Below are positions 6,363 through 14,546 of a DNA stretch of 14,546 bases, in pieces. The stretch's first letter is position 1, and each line of letters begins with the position of its first letter. Under the pieces are notes generated by a model. That model was not told the origin of the DNA. It ran no database searches and worked only from the letters and a program-made list of their open reading frames with translations. A program made the position numbers and the translations under genes. The DNA is from Achromobacter sp. (GTDB taxonomy: Bacteria > Pseudomonadota > Gammaproteobacteria > Burkholderiales > Burkholderiaceae_B). The stretch spans positions 1-14,546 of the forward strand of contig DMTA01000483.1 of assembly GCA_003454835.1 (NCBI GenBank). Direction: 5' to 3'.

Positions 6363-7238
6363 ATGACCAAGTCCGCCATTACGATCGCTGATCGGATCGC
6401 CCGGGCCCAGCCCGCGCTGAGCCGGACCCAGCACAAGATGGCCGAGTACGTGCTGGCGCACCAGTTCCGCGCCGCCACCATGACCATCGACGAGTTCGCA
6501 GCCGCGGTGGGCGTGTCGGTCGCGACGGCCAACCGGTTCGCGCGCGCCCTGGACCTGCCGGGTTATCCGCAATTCCGTGCCGAACTGGCCCGCGGGTTTG
6601 AAGCCGCGCTGGAACCGGTCGAGAAGCTGCGCACCGAACTTGCCCATTCGGCCAGCGCCGTCCAGATCTTCGCCGCGACGCTCGAAGAAGACATCCGCAA
6701 CGCGCAGCGCAACCTGCAGGCCCTGGATTCGGACGCCTGTGAAAAGGCGGTCGACGCCATTCTGGCTGCCGAACGCGTCTTCATCATCGGCTTTGGCGCC
6801 AGCGGGTTTCTCGCGGGCCTCTTGCAGCGCGGACTGTGCATGCACCTGCATTCCGTCGAATCGCTGGCCGGTCCCGGCGGCGTGTCGCACGCGGCGCGGC
6901 AGATGTCGCGCATGACCAGCAAAGACCTGGTGATCGCCATCGGCTTTCCGCGCTATCTGGCCGACACCGTGACGCTGGCCGGCGCGGCCAAGCAGGCCGG
7001 CGTGCCGGTGCTGGTGCTGACGGACAAGCCCACGTCGCCGCTAGCGCCCACGGCGTCCGTCGTGCTGTACGCATTCTCGGCGCGCCAGCTCATTCCCAAT
7101 TCCGAAACCGCCGCGCTCGGGCTCATCGAAGCCCTGTCCGCGGCGGTGGCCTATCGAGCCAAAAATTCCGTCGCGGCCGCCGCTGGGGTGACCCAGTCCG
7201 TCATGCCGTGGCTCATACATGGAGTAGGTAAACGATGA
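6363..7238 (+). CDS. RpiR/MurR-family transcriptional regulator
   Basis: This 291-residue DNA-binding regulator has the RpiR layout. An N-terminal HTH_6 domain spans about residues 5-80; recognition-helix region TIDEFAAAVGVSVATANRFARALDLPGYPQFR is at 41-72. A C-terminal SIS domain spans about 125-265 and starts VFIIGFGASGFLAGLL at 139-154. In sugar-phosphate-binding SIS domains the second loop normally reads like S-x-S-G-x-T; here the equivalent stretch is IAIGFPRYLADTV (GFPRY at 194-198), so a sugar phosphate may not be the ligand. The ATG at 6363 has no recognisable Shine-Dalgarno sequence but is the first methionine compatible with the family N-terminus. Its stop overlaps the iaaA start (ATGA at 7235-7238), so it is translationally coupled to the peptide operon and is its likely regulator. 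Repressor or activator action cannot be decided. Confidence 0.9.
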   Translation: MTKSAITIADRIARAQPALSRTQHKMAEYVLAHQFRAATMTIDEFAAAVGVSVATANRFARALDLPGYPQFRAELARGFEAALEPVEKLRTELAHSASAVQIFAATLEEDIRNAQRNLQALDSDACEKAVDAILAAERVFIIGFGASGFLAGLLQRGLCMHLHSVESLAGPGGVSHAARQMSRMTSKDLVIAIGFPRYLADTVTLAGAAKQAGVPVLVLTDKPTSPLAPTASVVLYAFSARQLIPNSETAALGLIEALSAAVAYRAKNSVAAAAGVTQSVMPWLIHGVGKR

Positions 7239-8215
7239 TTCAGCCCGTGATTGCCATTCACGGCGGCGCCGGCGCAATGTCCCGCGCGGCCATGTCTCCC
7301 GAGAAAGAACAGGAATACCTGGCGGCCCTGGAGTCCATCCTGACCGCCGGCCAAGCCGTGCTGGCCAAGGGCGGCAGCGCTCTGGACGCCGTCACCGAGG
7401 CCGTGCGCCTGCTCGAGGATTGCCCGCTGTTCAACGCCGGTCACGGCGCCGTGTTCACCAGCGCCGGCACGCATGAGCTGGACGCCGCCATCATGGATGG
7501 CGCCACGCTGCGTTCGGGCGCCATCGCCAACGTGAACCGCGTGCGCAATCCCATCTTTGCCGCGCGCAAGGTCATGGAAAACAGCAAGCACGTGTTCTTC
7601 GTGGGCGAGGGCGCCGAAGCCTTCGCCACCCAGGAAGGGGTGGAACTCGTTGACCCGTCGTACTTTTCGACCGAAGCCCGCCGCGAGCAGCTGCTGCGCG
7701 TGCAGCGCGAGACGCCGGACGCCGCCGTGCTGGATCACGACGGCCAGGCGATGGTCGCGCGTGGCCAGCCCGCGCCCGCCGATCCGCTGGATGCCGACAA
7801 GAAGTTCGGCACCGTGGGCGCCGTGGCTGTCGATGCGCAGGGCAACCTGGCCGCTGCCACCTCCACCGGCGGCATCACCAACAAGCAGGTCGGCCGCGTG
7901 GGCGATGCGCCCCTGATCGGCGCCGGCACCTATGCCAGCAACAAGACCTGCGCCGTGTCCACCACGGGCACGGGCGAAATGTTCATCCGCATGGTTGCCG
8001 CGTACGACGTCGCGGCCCAGATGGAATACTGCGGCGCCTCGCTGGAAACGGCGGCGGACCGCGTTGTGATGGAAAAACTGCCCACCATCGGCGGCAAGGG
8101 CGGCCTCGTGGCCGTCGACGCCCTGGGCAATGTGGCCTTGCCGTTCAACACGGAAGGCATGTACCGGGGTTACGCCCGCGTCGGCGAAAAGCCGGTGACC
8201 GCCATCTACCGATGA
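7235..8215 (+). CDS. iaaA: Isoaspartyl peptidase / plant-type L-asparaginase precursor
   Basis: This 326-residue Ntn-hydrolase precursor hydrolyses isoaspartyl dipeptides and, more weakly, L-asparagine. The N-terminal strand IAIHGGAGAM (residues 6-15) and the block CPLFNAGHGAVFTSAGTHELDAAIMDG (63-89) are typical. Autocleavage is predicted between Gly192 and Thr193 in KKFGTVGAVAVDAQGNLAAATSTGG, freeing Thr193 as the nucleophile of the beta subunit. Downstream residues of the active site (STGGITNK, GDAPLIGAGTYA, STTGTGE) are intact, so the enzyme should mature and act in the cytoplasm. The length agrees with E. coli IaaA. It sits between an RpiR-type regulator (4-base overlap) and gsiA. This is the same iaaA-gsiABCD order as in E. 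coli, which argues for hydrolysis of peptides brought in by the importer. Confidence 0.95.
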   Translation: MIQPVIAIHGGAGAMSRAAMSPEKEQEYLAALESILTAGQAVLAKGGSALDAVTEAVRLLEDCPLFNAGHGAVFTSAGTHELDAAIMDGATLRSGAIANVNRVRNPIFAARKVMENSKHVFFVGEGAEAFATQEGVELVDPSYFSTEARREQLLRVQRETPDAAVLDHDGQAMVARGQPAPADPLDADKKFGTVGAVAVDAQGNLAAATSTGGITNKQVGRVGDAPLIGAGTYASNKTCAVSTTGTGEMFIRMVAAYDVAAQMEYCGASLETAADRVVMEKLPTIGGKGGLVAVDALGNVALPFNTEGMYRGYARVGEKPVTAIYR

Positions 8216-8259
8216 GCGGCGGGTTTGGATCAGTAGGTTTATTTTGGGAATGAGAAGAG

Positions 8260-10146
<1,887 letters not shown>

Positions 10147-10183
10147 CTCAGTAGTTGACCTTTTTTTGGAACCAGGAGTTGCA

Positions 10184-11737
10184 ATGATGAAAGTTCTGCG
10201 CCCCACCAAGCTGATGGCCGCTGCCGCGCTGGCCTTTGGCGTGCTCACCGCGCCGATGGCCCACGCCGCCAAGGACGTGACGTTTGCCGTTTCCATCGCG
10301 CTGGAAACGCTGGACCCGTACAACACCAACAGCACGCTGAACCAGGCGGCTGGCAAGGCCTACTACGAAGGCTTGTTCGAATTCGACAAGGACCTGAAGG
10401 TCCAGAAGGTGCTGGCGACCGATTACACGGTCAGCGAAGACGGCCTGGTCTACACCTTCAAGCTGCGTCCCGGCGTGAAGTTCCATGACGGCACCGACTT
10501 CAACGCCGAAGCGGTCAAGGTCAACTTCGACCGTCCGGCCAACCCGGACAACCGCCTGTCGCGCTACATCCAGTTCAGCGTCATCGAAAAGACCGAAGTG
10601 GTCGATCCGATGACCGTCAAGATCACGCTGAAGAAGCCGTTCTCGGCCTTCATCAACGCGCTGGCCCACCCGGCCGCCATGATGATCTCGCCGGCCGCCC
10701 TGGCCAAGTACGGCAAGGAAATCGGCTTTCACCCGGTTGGCACGGGCCCGTTCGAATTCGTCGAATGGAAGCCGGCCGAGTACCTGAAGGTCAAGAAGTT
10801 CGCCGGCTACTGGAAGCAAGGCTACCCGAAGGTCGACACGCTGACCTTCCGCACCGTGACCGACAACAACACCCGCGCCGCCGTGGTGCAGACGGGTGAA
10901 GCGCACTTTGCCTTCCCGGTGCCGTTCGAGCAGGCCGCCGTTCTGAAGAAGAACGAAAAGCTGGACGTGGTCGATCACAAGAACTCGATCATGGCCCGCT
11001 ACCTGTCGATGAACACGCAGCAAAAGCCGTTCGACAACGTCAAGGTTCGTGAAGCCATCAACTACGCCATCAACAAGGACGCCCTGGCCAAGGTCGCGTT
11101 CTCGGGCTACGCCACCGTCATCGACGGCGTCGTGCCGCAAGGCGTGGACTACGCGCACAAGATCGGCGCATGGCCCTACGACATCAAGAAGGCCAAAGCC
11201 CTGCTGGCTGAAGCCGGCTACCCCAACGGCTTCGAAAGCACGCTGTGGTCCGCCTACAACGACGGCACCTCGGTGAAGGTCGTTCAGTTCCTGCAGCAGC
11301 AGCTCGCCCAGGTCGGCATCAAGGTTTCCGTGGAAGTGCTGGAATCCGGTCAGCGCGTGCAGCGCGTCCAACAGGTGCAAAAGCCTGAAGACGCCAAGGT
11401 TCGCATGTACTACGCCGGCTGGTCGTCGTCGACCGGTGAAGCCGACTGGGGTCTGCGTCCGCTGCTGACCACCGCCGCGTTCCCGCCGGTGCTGAACAAC
11501 GTGTCGTACTACTCGAACAAGGCGGTTGACGAAGGCGTCCAGCAAGCGCTGGCCACGACGGACCGCGAGAAGAAGACCGAGATCTACAAGAACGTTCAGG
11601 AAACCATCTGGAAGGACGCCCCGTGGGCCTTCCTGGTGACCCAGAACAACCTGTACGTCAAGTCGAAGAACCTGTCGGGCGTGTACGTTGAGCCGGACAC
11701 CTCGTTCTGGTTCGGCGACATCGACCTGAAGCAGTAA
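10184..11737 (+). CDS. gsiB: Periplasmic glutathione/peptide-binding protein GsiB
   Basis: This 517-residue solute-binding protein of the SBP_bac_5 (DppA/OppA) family captures the substrate in the periplasm for the GsiCD channel. A Sec signal peptide is clear: a basic start (MMKVLRPTK), a hydrophobic core (LMAAAALAFGVLTAP) and cleavage after AHA at residue 28. Family blocks follow: ETLDPYN near 42, the LRPGVKFHDGTDFNAEAVKVNFDR region near 97-120, KPFSAFINALAHPAAMMISPAALAKYGKEIGFHPVGTGPFEF, and KPFDNVKVREAINYAINKDALAKVAFSGYA. From memory these align closely along the length with E. coli GsiB. The start is ATG 10184 (or the adjacent ATG 10187), with AGGAG at 10174-10178; upstream in-frame codons are excluded because they lie before the signal peptide. 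Two hairpins follow the gene. Confidence 0.93.
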   Translation: MMKVLRPTKLMAAAALAFGVLTAPMAHAAKDVTFAVSIALETLDPYNTNSTLNQAAGKAYYEGLFEFDKDLKVQKVLATDYTVSEDGLVYTFKLRPGVKFHDGTDFNAEAVKVNFDRPANPDNRLSRYIQFSVIEKTEVVDPMTVKITLKKPFSAFINALAHPAAMMISPAALAKYGKEIGFHPVGTGPFEFVEWKPAEYLKVKKFAGYWKQGYPKVDTLTFRTVTDNNTRAAVVQTGEAHFAFPVPFEQAAVLKKNEKLDVVDHKNSIMARYLSMNTQQKPFDNVKVREAINYAINKDALAKVAFSGYATVIDGVVPQGVDYAHKIGAWPYDIKKAKALLAEAGYPNGFESTLWSAYNDGTSVKVVQFLQQQLAQVGIKVSVEVLESGQRVQRVQQVQKPEDAKVRMYYAGWSSSTGEADWGLRPLLTTAAFPPVLNNVSYYSNKAVDEGVQQALATTDREKKTEIYKNVQETIWKDAPWAFLVTQNNLYVKSKNLSGVYVEPDTSFWFGDIDLKQ

Positions 11738-11754
11738 ACCAAGCAGTAACTCTT

Positions 11755-11770
11755 GGGGCCTTCGGGCCCT
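11755..11770 (+). other. UUCG tetraloop hairpin after gsiB
   Basis: A stem GGGCC (11756-11760) / GGCCC (11765-11769), extended by a G-U pair at 11755/11770, closes the very stable C(UUCG)G tetraloop at 11760-11765. It begins 18 bases after the gsiB stop and has no U tract, so it is more likely an RNA 3'-end stabiliser or partial-processing signal than a full terminator. Confidence 0.7.
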
Positions 11771-11784
11771 TGTAAGGCCACATA

Positions 11785-11809
11785 CGGCGGGGACGCGGTG
11801 TCCCCGCCG
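11785..11809 (+). other. GC-rich hairpin between gsiB and gsiC
   Basis: A perfect 9-bp stem (CGGCGGGGA at 11785-11793 with TCCCCGCCG at 11801-11809) encloses a 7-base loop. No U run follows. It lies 17 bases before the gsiC ATG, close to its ribosome site (AGGA at 11817-11820). It may limit read-through or processing into the permease genes. Confidence 0.7.
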
Positions 11810-11826
11810 ATGTTGCAGGAATTTCA

Positions 11827-12747
11827 ATGCTGACCTACATCGTCAAACGTCTTCTGGGCATGATCCCCACGCTGCTGCTGGTAGCGGTGGTCGTGTTCCT
11901 GTTTGTGCACATGCTTCCGGGCGACCCGGCACGGCTGGCCGCTGGCCCCGAGGCCGACCAGCAAACCGTCGAGCTCGTGCGCAAGGAACTTGGGCTGGAT
12001 CTGCCCCTGCCGCAGCAATTCGTGCGCTACTTCAGCCACATGCTGCAGGGCGACCTCGGGACCTCGCTGCGCACCAAGCGCCCCGTCTCGACCGAAATCG
12101 CCGACCGTTTCATGCCCACCCTGTGGCTCACCCTTGCGAGCATGGTGTGGTCCGTCGGATTCGGCATGATCATCGGCATCGTGTCGGCGGTATGGCGCAA
12201 TCGCTGGCCCGACCGTCTCGGCATGACGCTGGCGGTGTCCGGCATCTCGTTCCCCGCGTTTGCGCTGGGCATGATGCTGATGCAGATCTTCTCGGTGAAT
12301 CTGGGCTGGCTCCCCACCGTGGGCGCATCGACCTGGCAACACTACATTCTTCCGTCCATCACGCTGGGCGCCGCCGTGGCCGCCGTGATGGCGCGCTTCA
12401 CGCGGGCTTCGTTCGTGGAAGTGGTCCAGGAGGACTTCGTCCGCACCGCCCGCGCCAAGGGACTGTCCGAGCGCCGCGTGATCATCAAGCACGCGCTGCG
12501 CAACGCGCTGATTCCCGTCGTGACAATGATGGGCCTGCAGTTCGGCTTCCTCCTGGGCGGCTCGATCGTGGTCGAGACCGTGTTCAACTGGCCCGGCCTT
12601 GGCCGCCTGCTGGTGGACGCCGTGACCCAGCGCGACTATCCGGTGATCCAGGGCCTCGTGCTGCTGTTTTCGCTGGAATTCATCCTGATCAACCTGATTG
12701 TCGACGTGCTCTATGGCGTCATCAATCCCAGCATCCGTTACAAGTGA
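11827..12747 (+). CDS. gsiC: Glutathione/peptide importer permease GsiC
   Basis: This 306-residue inner-membrane permease of the DppB/OppB type forms one half of the import channel. An N-terminal membrane segment ([27 protein letters not shown], about 8-34) is followed by the periplasmic region with the family motif [26 protein letters not shown]. Four to five more hydrophobic segments lie between about residues 100 and 300. The cytoplasmic EAA loop that docks on the ATPase is visible as [30 protein letters not shown] (about 202-231). The length equals that of E. coli GsiC as I recall it. AGGA upstream supports the ATG at 11827. gsiD begins 7 bases after the stop. Confidence 0.94.
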   Translation: MLTYIVKRLLGMIPTLLLVAVVVFLFVHMLPGDPARLAAGPEADQQTVELVRKELGLDLPLPQQFVRYFSHMLQGDLGTSLRTKRPVSTEIADRFMPTLWLTLASMVWSVGFGMIIGIVSAVWRNRWPDRLGMTLAVSGISFPAFALGMMLMQIFSVNLGWLPTVGASTWQHYILPSITLGAAVAAVMARFTRASFVEVVQEDFVRTARAKGLSERRVIIKHALRNALIPVVTMMGLQFGFLLGGSIVVETVFNWPGLGRLLVDAVTQRDYPVIQGLVLLFSLEFILINLIVDVLYGVINPSIRYK

Positions 12748-12754
12748 GGCGGCC

Positions 12755-13654
12755 ATGAGCAATACGACACCCGCCGCGACCATCGCCGCCGTTCCCAAGA
12801 ACGACGTGCGCACGCCCGCCACCGAGTTCTGGCGCAAGTTCAAGAAGCAGAAGCTTGGCGTCGGCGCCGGCCTCTTCGTCCTGCTGCTGGTCATCGTCGC
12901 GGCCTTTGCGCCGTGGATCGTGCCGTTCGACCCGGAGAACTTCTTCGACTATGACGCGCTGAACGCCGGGCCGTCGCTGACGCACTGGCTGGGCGTGGAT
13001 TCGCTGGGCCGCGACATCTTCAGCCGCATCGTCATGGGCGCGCGGATCTCGCTGGCCGCCGGCTTCCTGTCCGTCGCCATGGGCGCCATCGTCGGCACCT
13101 TCATGGGCCTGATGGCCGGCTACTACGAAGGCTGGTGGGAGCGCATCACGATGCGCATCTCCGACGTGCTGCTGGCGTTCCCCGGCATGCTGCTGGCCAT
13201 CGGCGTGGTCGCCATCCTGGGCTCCAGCATGGTCAACGTGATCGTCGCCGTGGCCGTGTTCAGCGTGCCTGCGTTTGCCCGCCTGGTGCGCGGCAACACG
13301 CTGTCGATCAAGCAGATGACGTACGTCGAAGCCGTCAAGAGCGTGGGCGCGTCCGACTGGACGATCATCATGCGCCACATCCTGCCCGGCACGATCTCGC
13401 CGATCGTGGTGTACGGCACGATGCGGATCGGCACCTCGATCATCACCGCGGCCAGCCTGTCGTTCCTGGGCATGGGCGCTTCGCCTCCCACGCCGGAGTG
13501 GGGCGCGATGCTGAACGAAGCGCGCGCCGACATGGTCATCGCACCGCACGTCGCGATCTTCCCGGCGCTGGCGATCTTCCTGACGGTGCTGGCGTTCAAC
13601 CTGCTGGGCGACGGCCTGCGCGACGCGCTCGATCCCAAGATCGACCGCAAGTAA
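12755..13654 (+). CDS. gsiD: Glutathione/peptide importer permease GsiD
   Basis: This 299-residue inner-membrane permease of the DppC/OppC type pairs with GsiC. A cytoplasmic N-terminal tail (about residues 1-33) precedes the first membrane segment ([25 protein letters not shown], about 34-58). Next comes the family motif [24 protein letters not shown], then further membrane segments. The EAA loop reads [24 protein letters not shown] (about 189-212), and the C-terminal [18 protein letters not shown] is characteristic of this subfamily. The start is ATG 12755, preceded by GAGGCGG seven bases after gsiC; the frame is open upstream to 12698, but that part overlaps gsiC and has no membrane logic. 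The length is close to E. coli GsiD. Confidence 0.94.
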   Translation: MSNTTPAATIAAVPKNDVRTPATEFWRKFKKQKLGVGAGLFVLLLVIVAAFAPWIVPFDPENFFDYDALNAGPSLTHWLGVDSLGRDIFSRIVMGARISLAAGFLSVAMGAIVGTFMGLMAGYYEGWWERITMRISDVLLAFPGMLLAIGVVAILGSSMVNVIVAVAVFSVPAFARLVRGNTLSIKQMTYVEAVKSVGASDWTIIMRHILPGTISPIVVYGTMRIGTSIITAASLSFLGMGASPPTPEWGAMLNEARADMVIAPHVAIFPALAIFLTVLAFNLLGDGLRDALDPKIDRK

Positions 13655-13801
13655 AACCTGCCGCCGGTCCTTCTTGCGAGGGCCGGCGTGGAGGGCGATT
13701 TTTCCGCCGCCGCCTCCGTCCGCCATGCGCATGCCAGCGCGTGTCCCGGACCCAGGGTGGCGGCGTTTTGCATTCTGGAGCGTGGCGACACGTAGACGAA
13801 C
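13655..13801 (+). promoter_or_regulatory. Spacer between gsiD and the P1 peptidase gene
   Basis: This 147-base gap holds the post-gsiD hairpin at its left end. Beyond it I see no convincing promoter hexamers and no ribosome site better than scattered purines before the ATG at 13802. Read-through from the gsi operon is the simplest way for the peptidase gene to be expressed, but a separate promoter cannot be excluded. Confidence 0.3.
13662..13688 (+). terminator. Hairpin after gsiD (weak or partial terminator)
   Basis: A 9-bp stem with one U-G pair (CGCCGGTCC at 13662-13670 with GGGCCGGCG at 13680-13688) and a 9-base loop starts seven bases after the gsiD stop. The nearest T run (TTTTT, 13699-13703) is ten bases further on, so this is not a classical intrinsic terminator. 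Partial read-through into the next gene is likely. Confidence 0.45.
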
Positions 13802-14546
13802 ATGGACAAACAAGCGCTGGACATTCCCCGTATCGGCGTACTGCCGTCGGGGCCGCTGGACTCGATCTGCGACGTGGGCGACATCACCGTTGGCCACTGC
13901 ACGGTTGCCGAGGGCCCGCTGCAGACCGGCGTGACCGTCGTGCGCACGCATGGCGGCGATGCTTTTCTGGACAAGACGCCGGCCGCGGCCACCGTGCTGA
14001 ACGGCTTCGGCAAAAGCACCGGGCTCGTTCAGGTGCAGGAACTGGGCGTGCTGGAAACGCCGATCGGACTGACGAACACGTTCGGCGTGGGCACCGTGGC
14101 CAATGCGCAGATCCGCGCGGCGGTCGCGGCCAACCCCGGCATCGGCCGCGGCATGGCCACCGTCAACCCGCTGGTCTTCGAGTGCAACGATGGCTACCTG
14201 AACGACATCCAGGCGCTGGGGGTGCAGGAATCGCATTACGGCGAGGCGCTGGCCGCCGCCGGCAAGCAGTTTGCGCAGGGCGCCGTGGGCGCCGGCCGCG
14301 GCATGTCCAGTTTCTCGTTCAAGGGCGGCATCGGCTCGGCCTCGCGCGTGGCGCAGATCAAGGATGGGCCGCGCTACACCGTGGGCGCGCTGGTGCTGTC
14401 GAACTTCGGCCGCCTGCCCAACCTGACGGTGGCGGGCAGGCCGTTCGGCCGCCGCTTGGCGAGCCAGCTGGACCAAGGGCTTGCGCAGCAAGGCGAGAAC
14501 GCCGTGATAGCGCCCGAGAAGGGCTCGATCATCCTGCTGGTGGCCA
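13802..14546 (+). CDS. P1-family (DmpA-type) aminopeptidase / beta-peptidyl aminopeptidase, 3' end outside window
   Basis: The first 248 codons of a gene for a peptidase-family S58 self-processing amidase are present. DmpA-type enzymes remove N-terminal D- or L-amino acids or beta-amino acids from small peptides. Family motifs in order are the N-terminal RIGVLPSGPLDSICDVGDITVGHCTV, GVTVVRTHGGDAF, the core LNGFGKSTGLVQVQELGVLETPIGLTNTFGVG, a mid-protein GAVGAGRGMSSFSFKGGIGSASRV, and KGSIILLVA at the window edge. In this family self-cleavage occurs at a Gly-Ser bond; here Gly241-Ser242 in KGSIILL is the predicted site and Ser242 the nucleophile (DmpA itself uses Ser250). The remaining roughly 120-residue beta subunit lies outside. 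The start is fixed by an in-frame TAG at 13793, nine bases upstream, although no good ribosome site is seen. It lies 147 bases after gsiD and probably joins the operon functionally. Confidence 0.9.
   Translation, partial: MDKQALDIPRIGVLPSGPLDSICDVGDITVGHCTVAEGPLQTGVTVVRTHGGDAFLDKTPAAATVLNGFGKSTGLVQVQELGVLETPIGLTNTFGVGTVANAQIRAAVAANPGIGRGMATVNPLVFECNDGYLNDIQALGVQESHYGEALAAAGKQFAQGAVGAGRGMSSFSFKGGIGSASRVAQIKDGPRYTVGALVLSNFGRLPNLTVAGRPFGRRLASQLDQGLAQQGENAVIAPEKGSIILLVA

Noticed and set aside
12722..14491. Minus-strand open frame of 589 codons across gsiD and the P1 peptidase gene
   Set aside because: It covers two genuine genes and their spacer. Composition is Arg/His/Ala-rich and no start or family signal is visible.

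Overview
The window is GC-rich (roughly two-thirds G+C by eye) with strong G/C third-position bias. Its proteins look like those of a beta-proteobacterium of the Alcaligenaceae (Achromobacter/Bordetella type). This assignment is inferred from protein resemblance and gene order only. There are fifteen protein genes (two cut by the window edges), and I see no rRNA, tRNA, CRISPR array, insertion sequence or transposase.

Left part (1-4124): energy and acyl-CoA metabolism. The 5' end of a Rossmann-fold dehydrogenase/epimerase-like gene (minus strand) lies at the left edge. It is followed by the minus-strand gene for electron-transfer-flavoprotein:ubiquinone oxidoreductase, which has its own terminator. 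A small hotdog-fold acyl-CoA thioesterase is divergent from it. The scoA-scoB pair comes next, encoding the two subunits of a 3-oxoacid (succinyl-CoA:acetoacetate type) CoA-transferase, and closes with a 12-bp-stem terminator.

Middle (4125-5698): an accessory cassette. A PAAR-tipped polymorphic toxin, with a C-terminal domain I recognise as polymorphic toxin type 44, overlaps by 25 bases a small gene for a membrane-anchored protein. That small gene is the natural candidate immunity gene. No VgrG, adaptor or other type VI secretion gene is present in the window, so this is an orphan effector-immunity pair between housekeeping genes. A convergent ElaA-type acetyltransferase follows.

Right part (6170-14546): a peptide-scavenging operon. 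An RpiR/MurR-type regulator, preceded by an AT-rich control region with three perfect short palindromes, overlaps iaaA (isoaspartyl peptidase/asparaginase) by four bases. Then come gsiA (double ATPase), gsiB (periplasmic binding protein), gsiC and gsiD (permeases). This is the same gene order as the E. coli iaaA-gsiABCD glutathione/peptide importer. A P1-family (DmpA-type) aminopeptidase gene follows and is cut by the right edge just after its predicted self-cleavage site. Together these genes predict import of glutathione or small, possibly non-standard, peptides and their hydrolysis in the cytoplasm, under control of the RpiR-type protein. Two stable hairpins between gsiB and gsiC probably let the binding protein be made in excess over the permeases.

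The items most worth a second look are the toxin/immunity cassette, the regulator with a degenerate sugar-phosphate pocket and its palindromes, and the combined importer plus two-peptidase operon.
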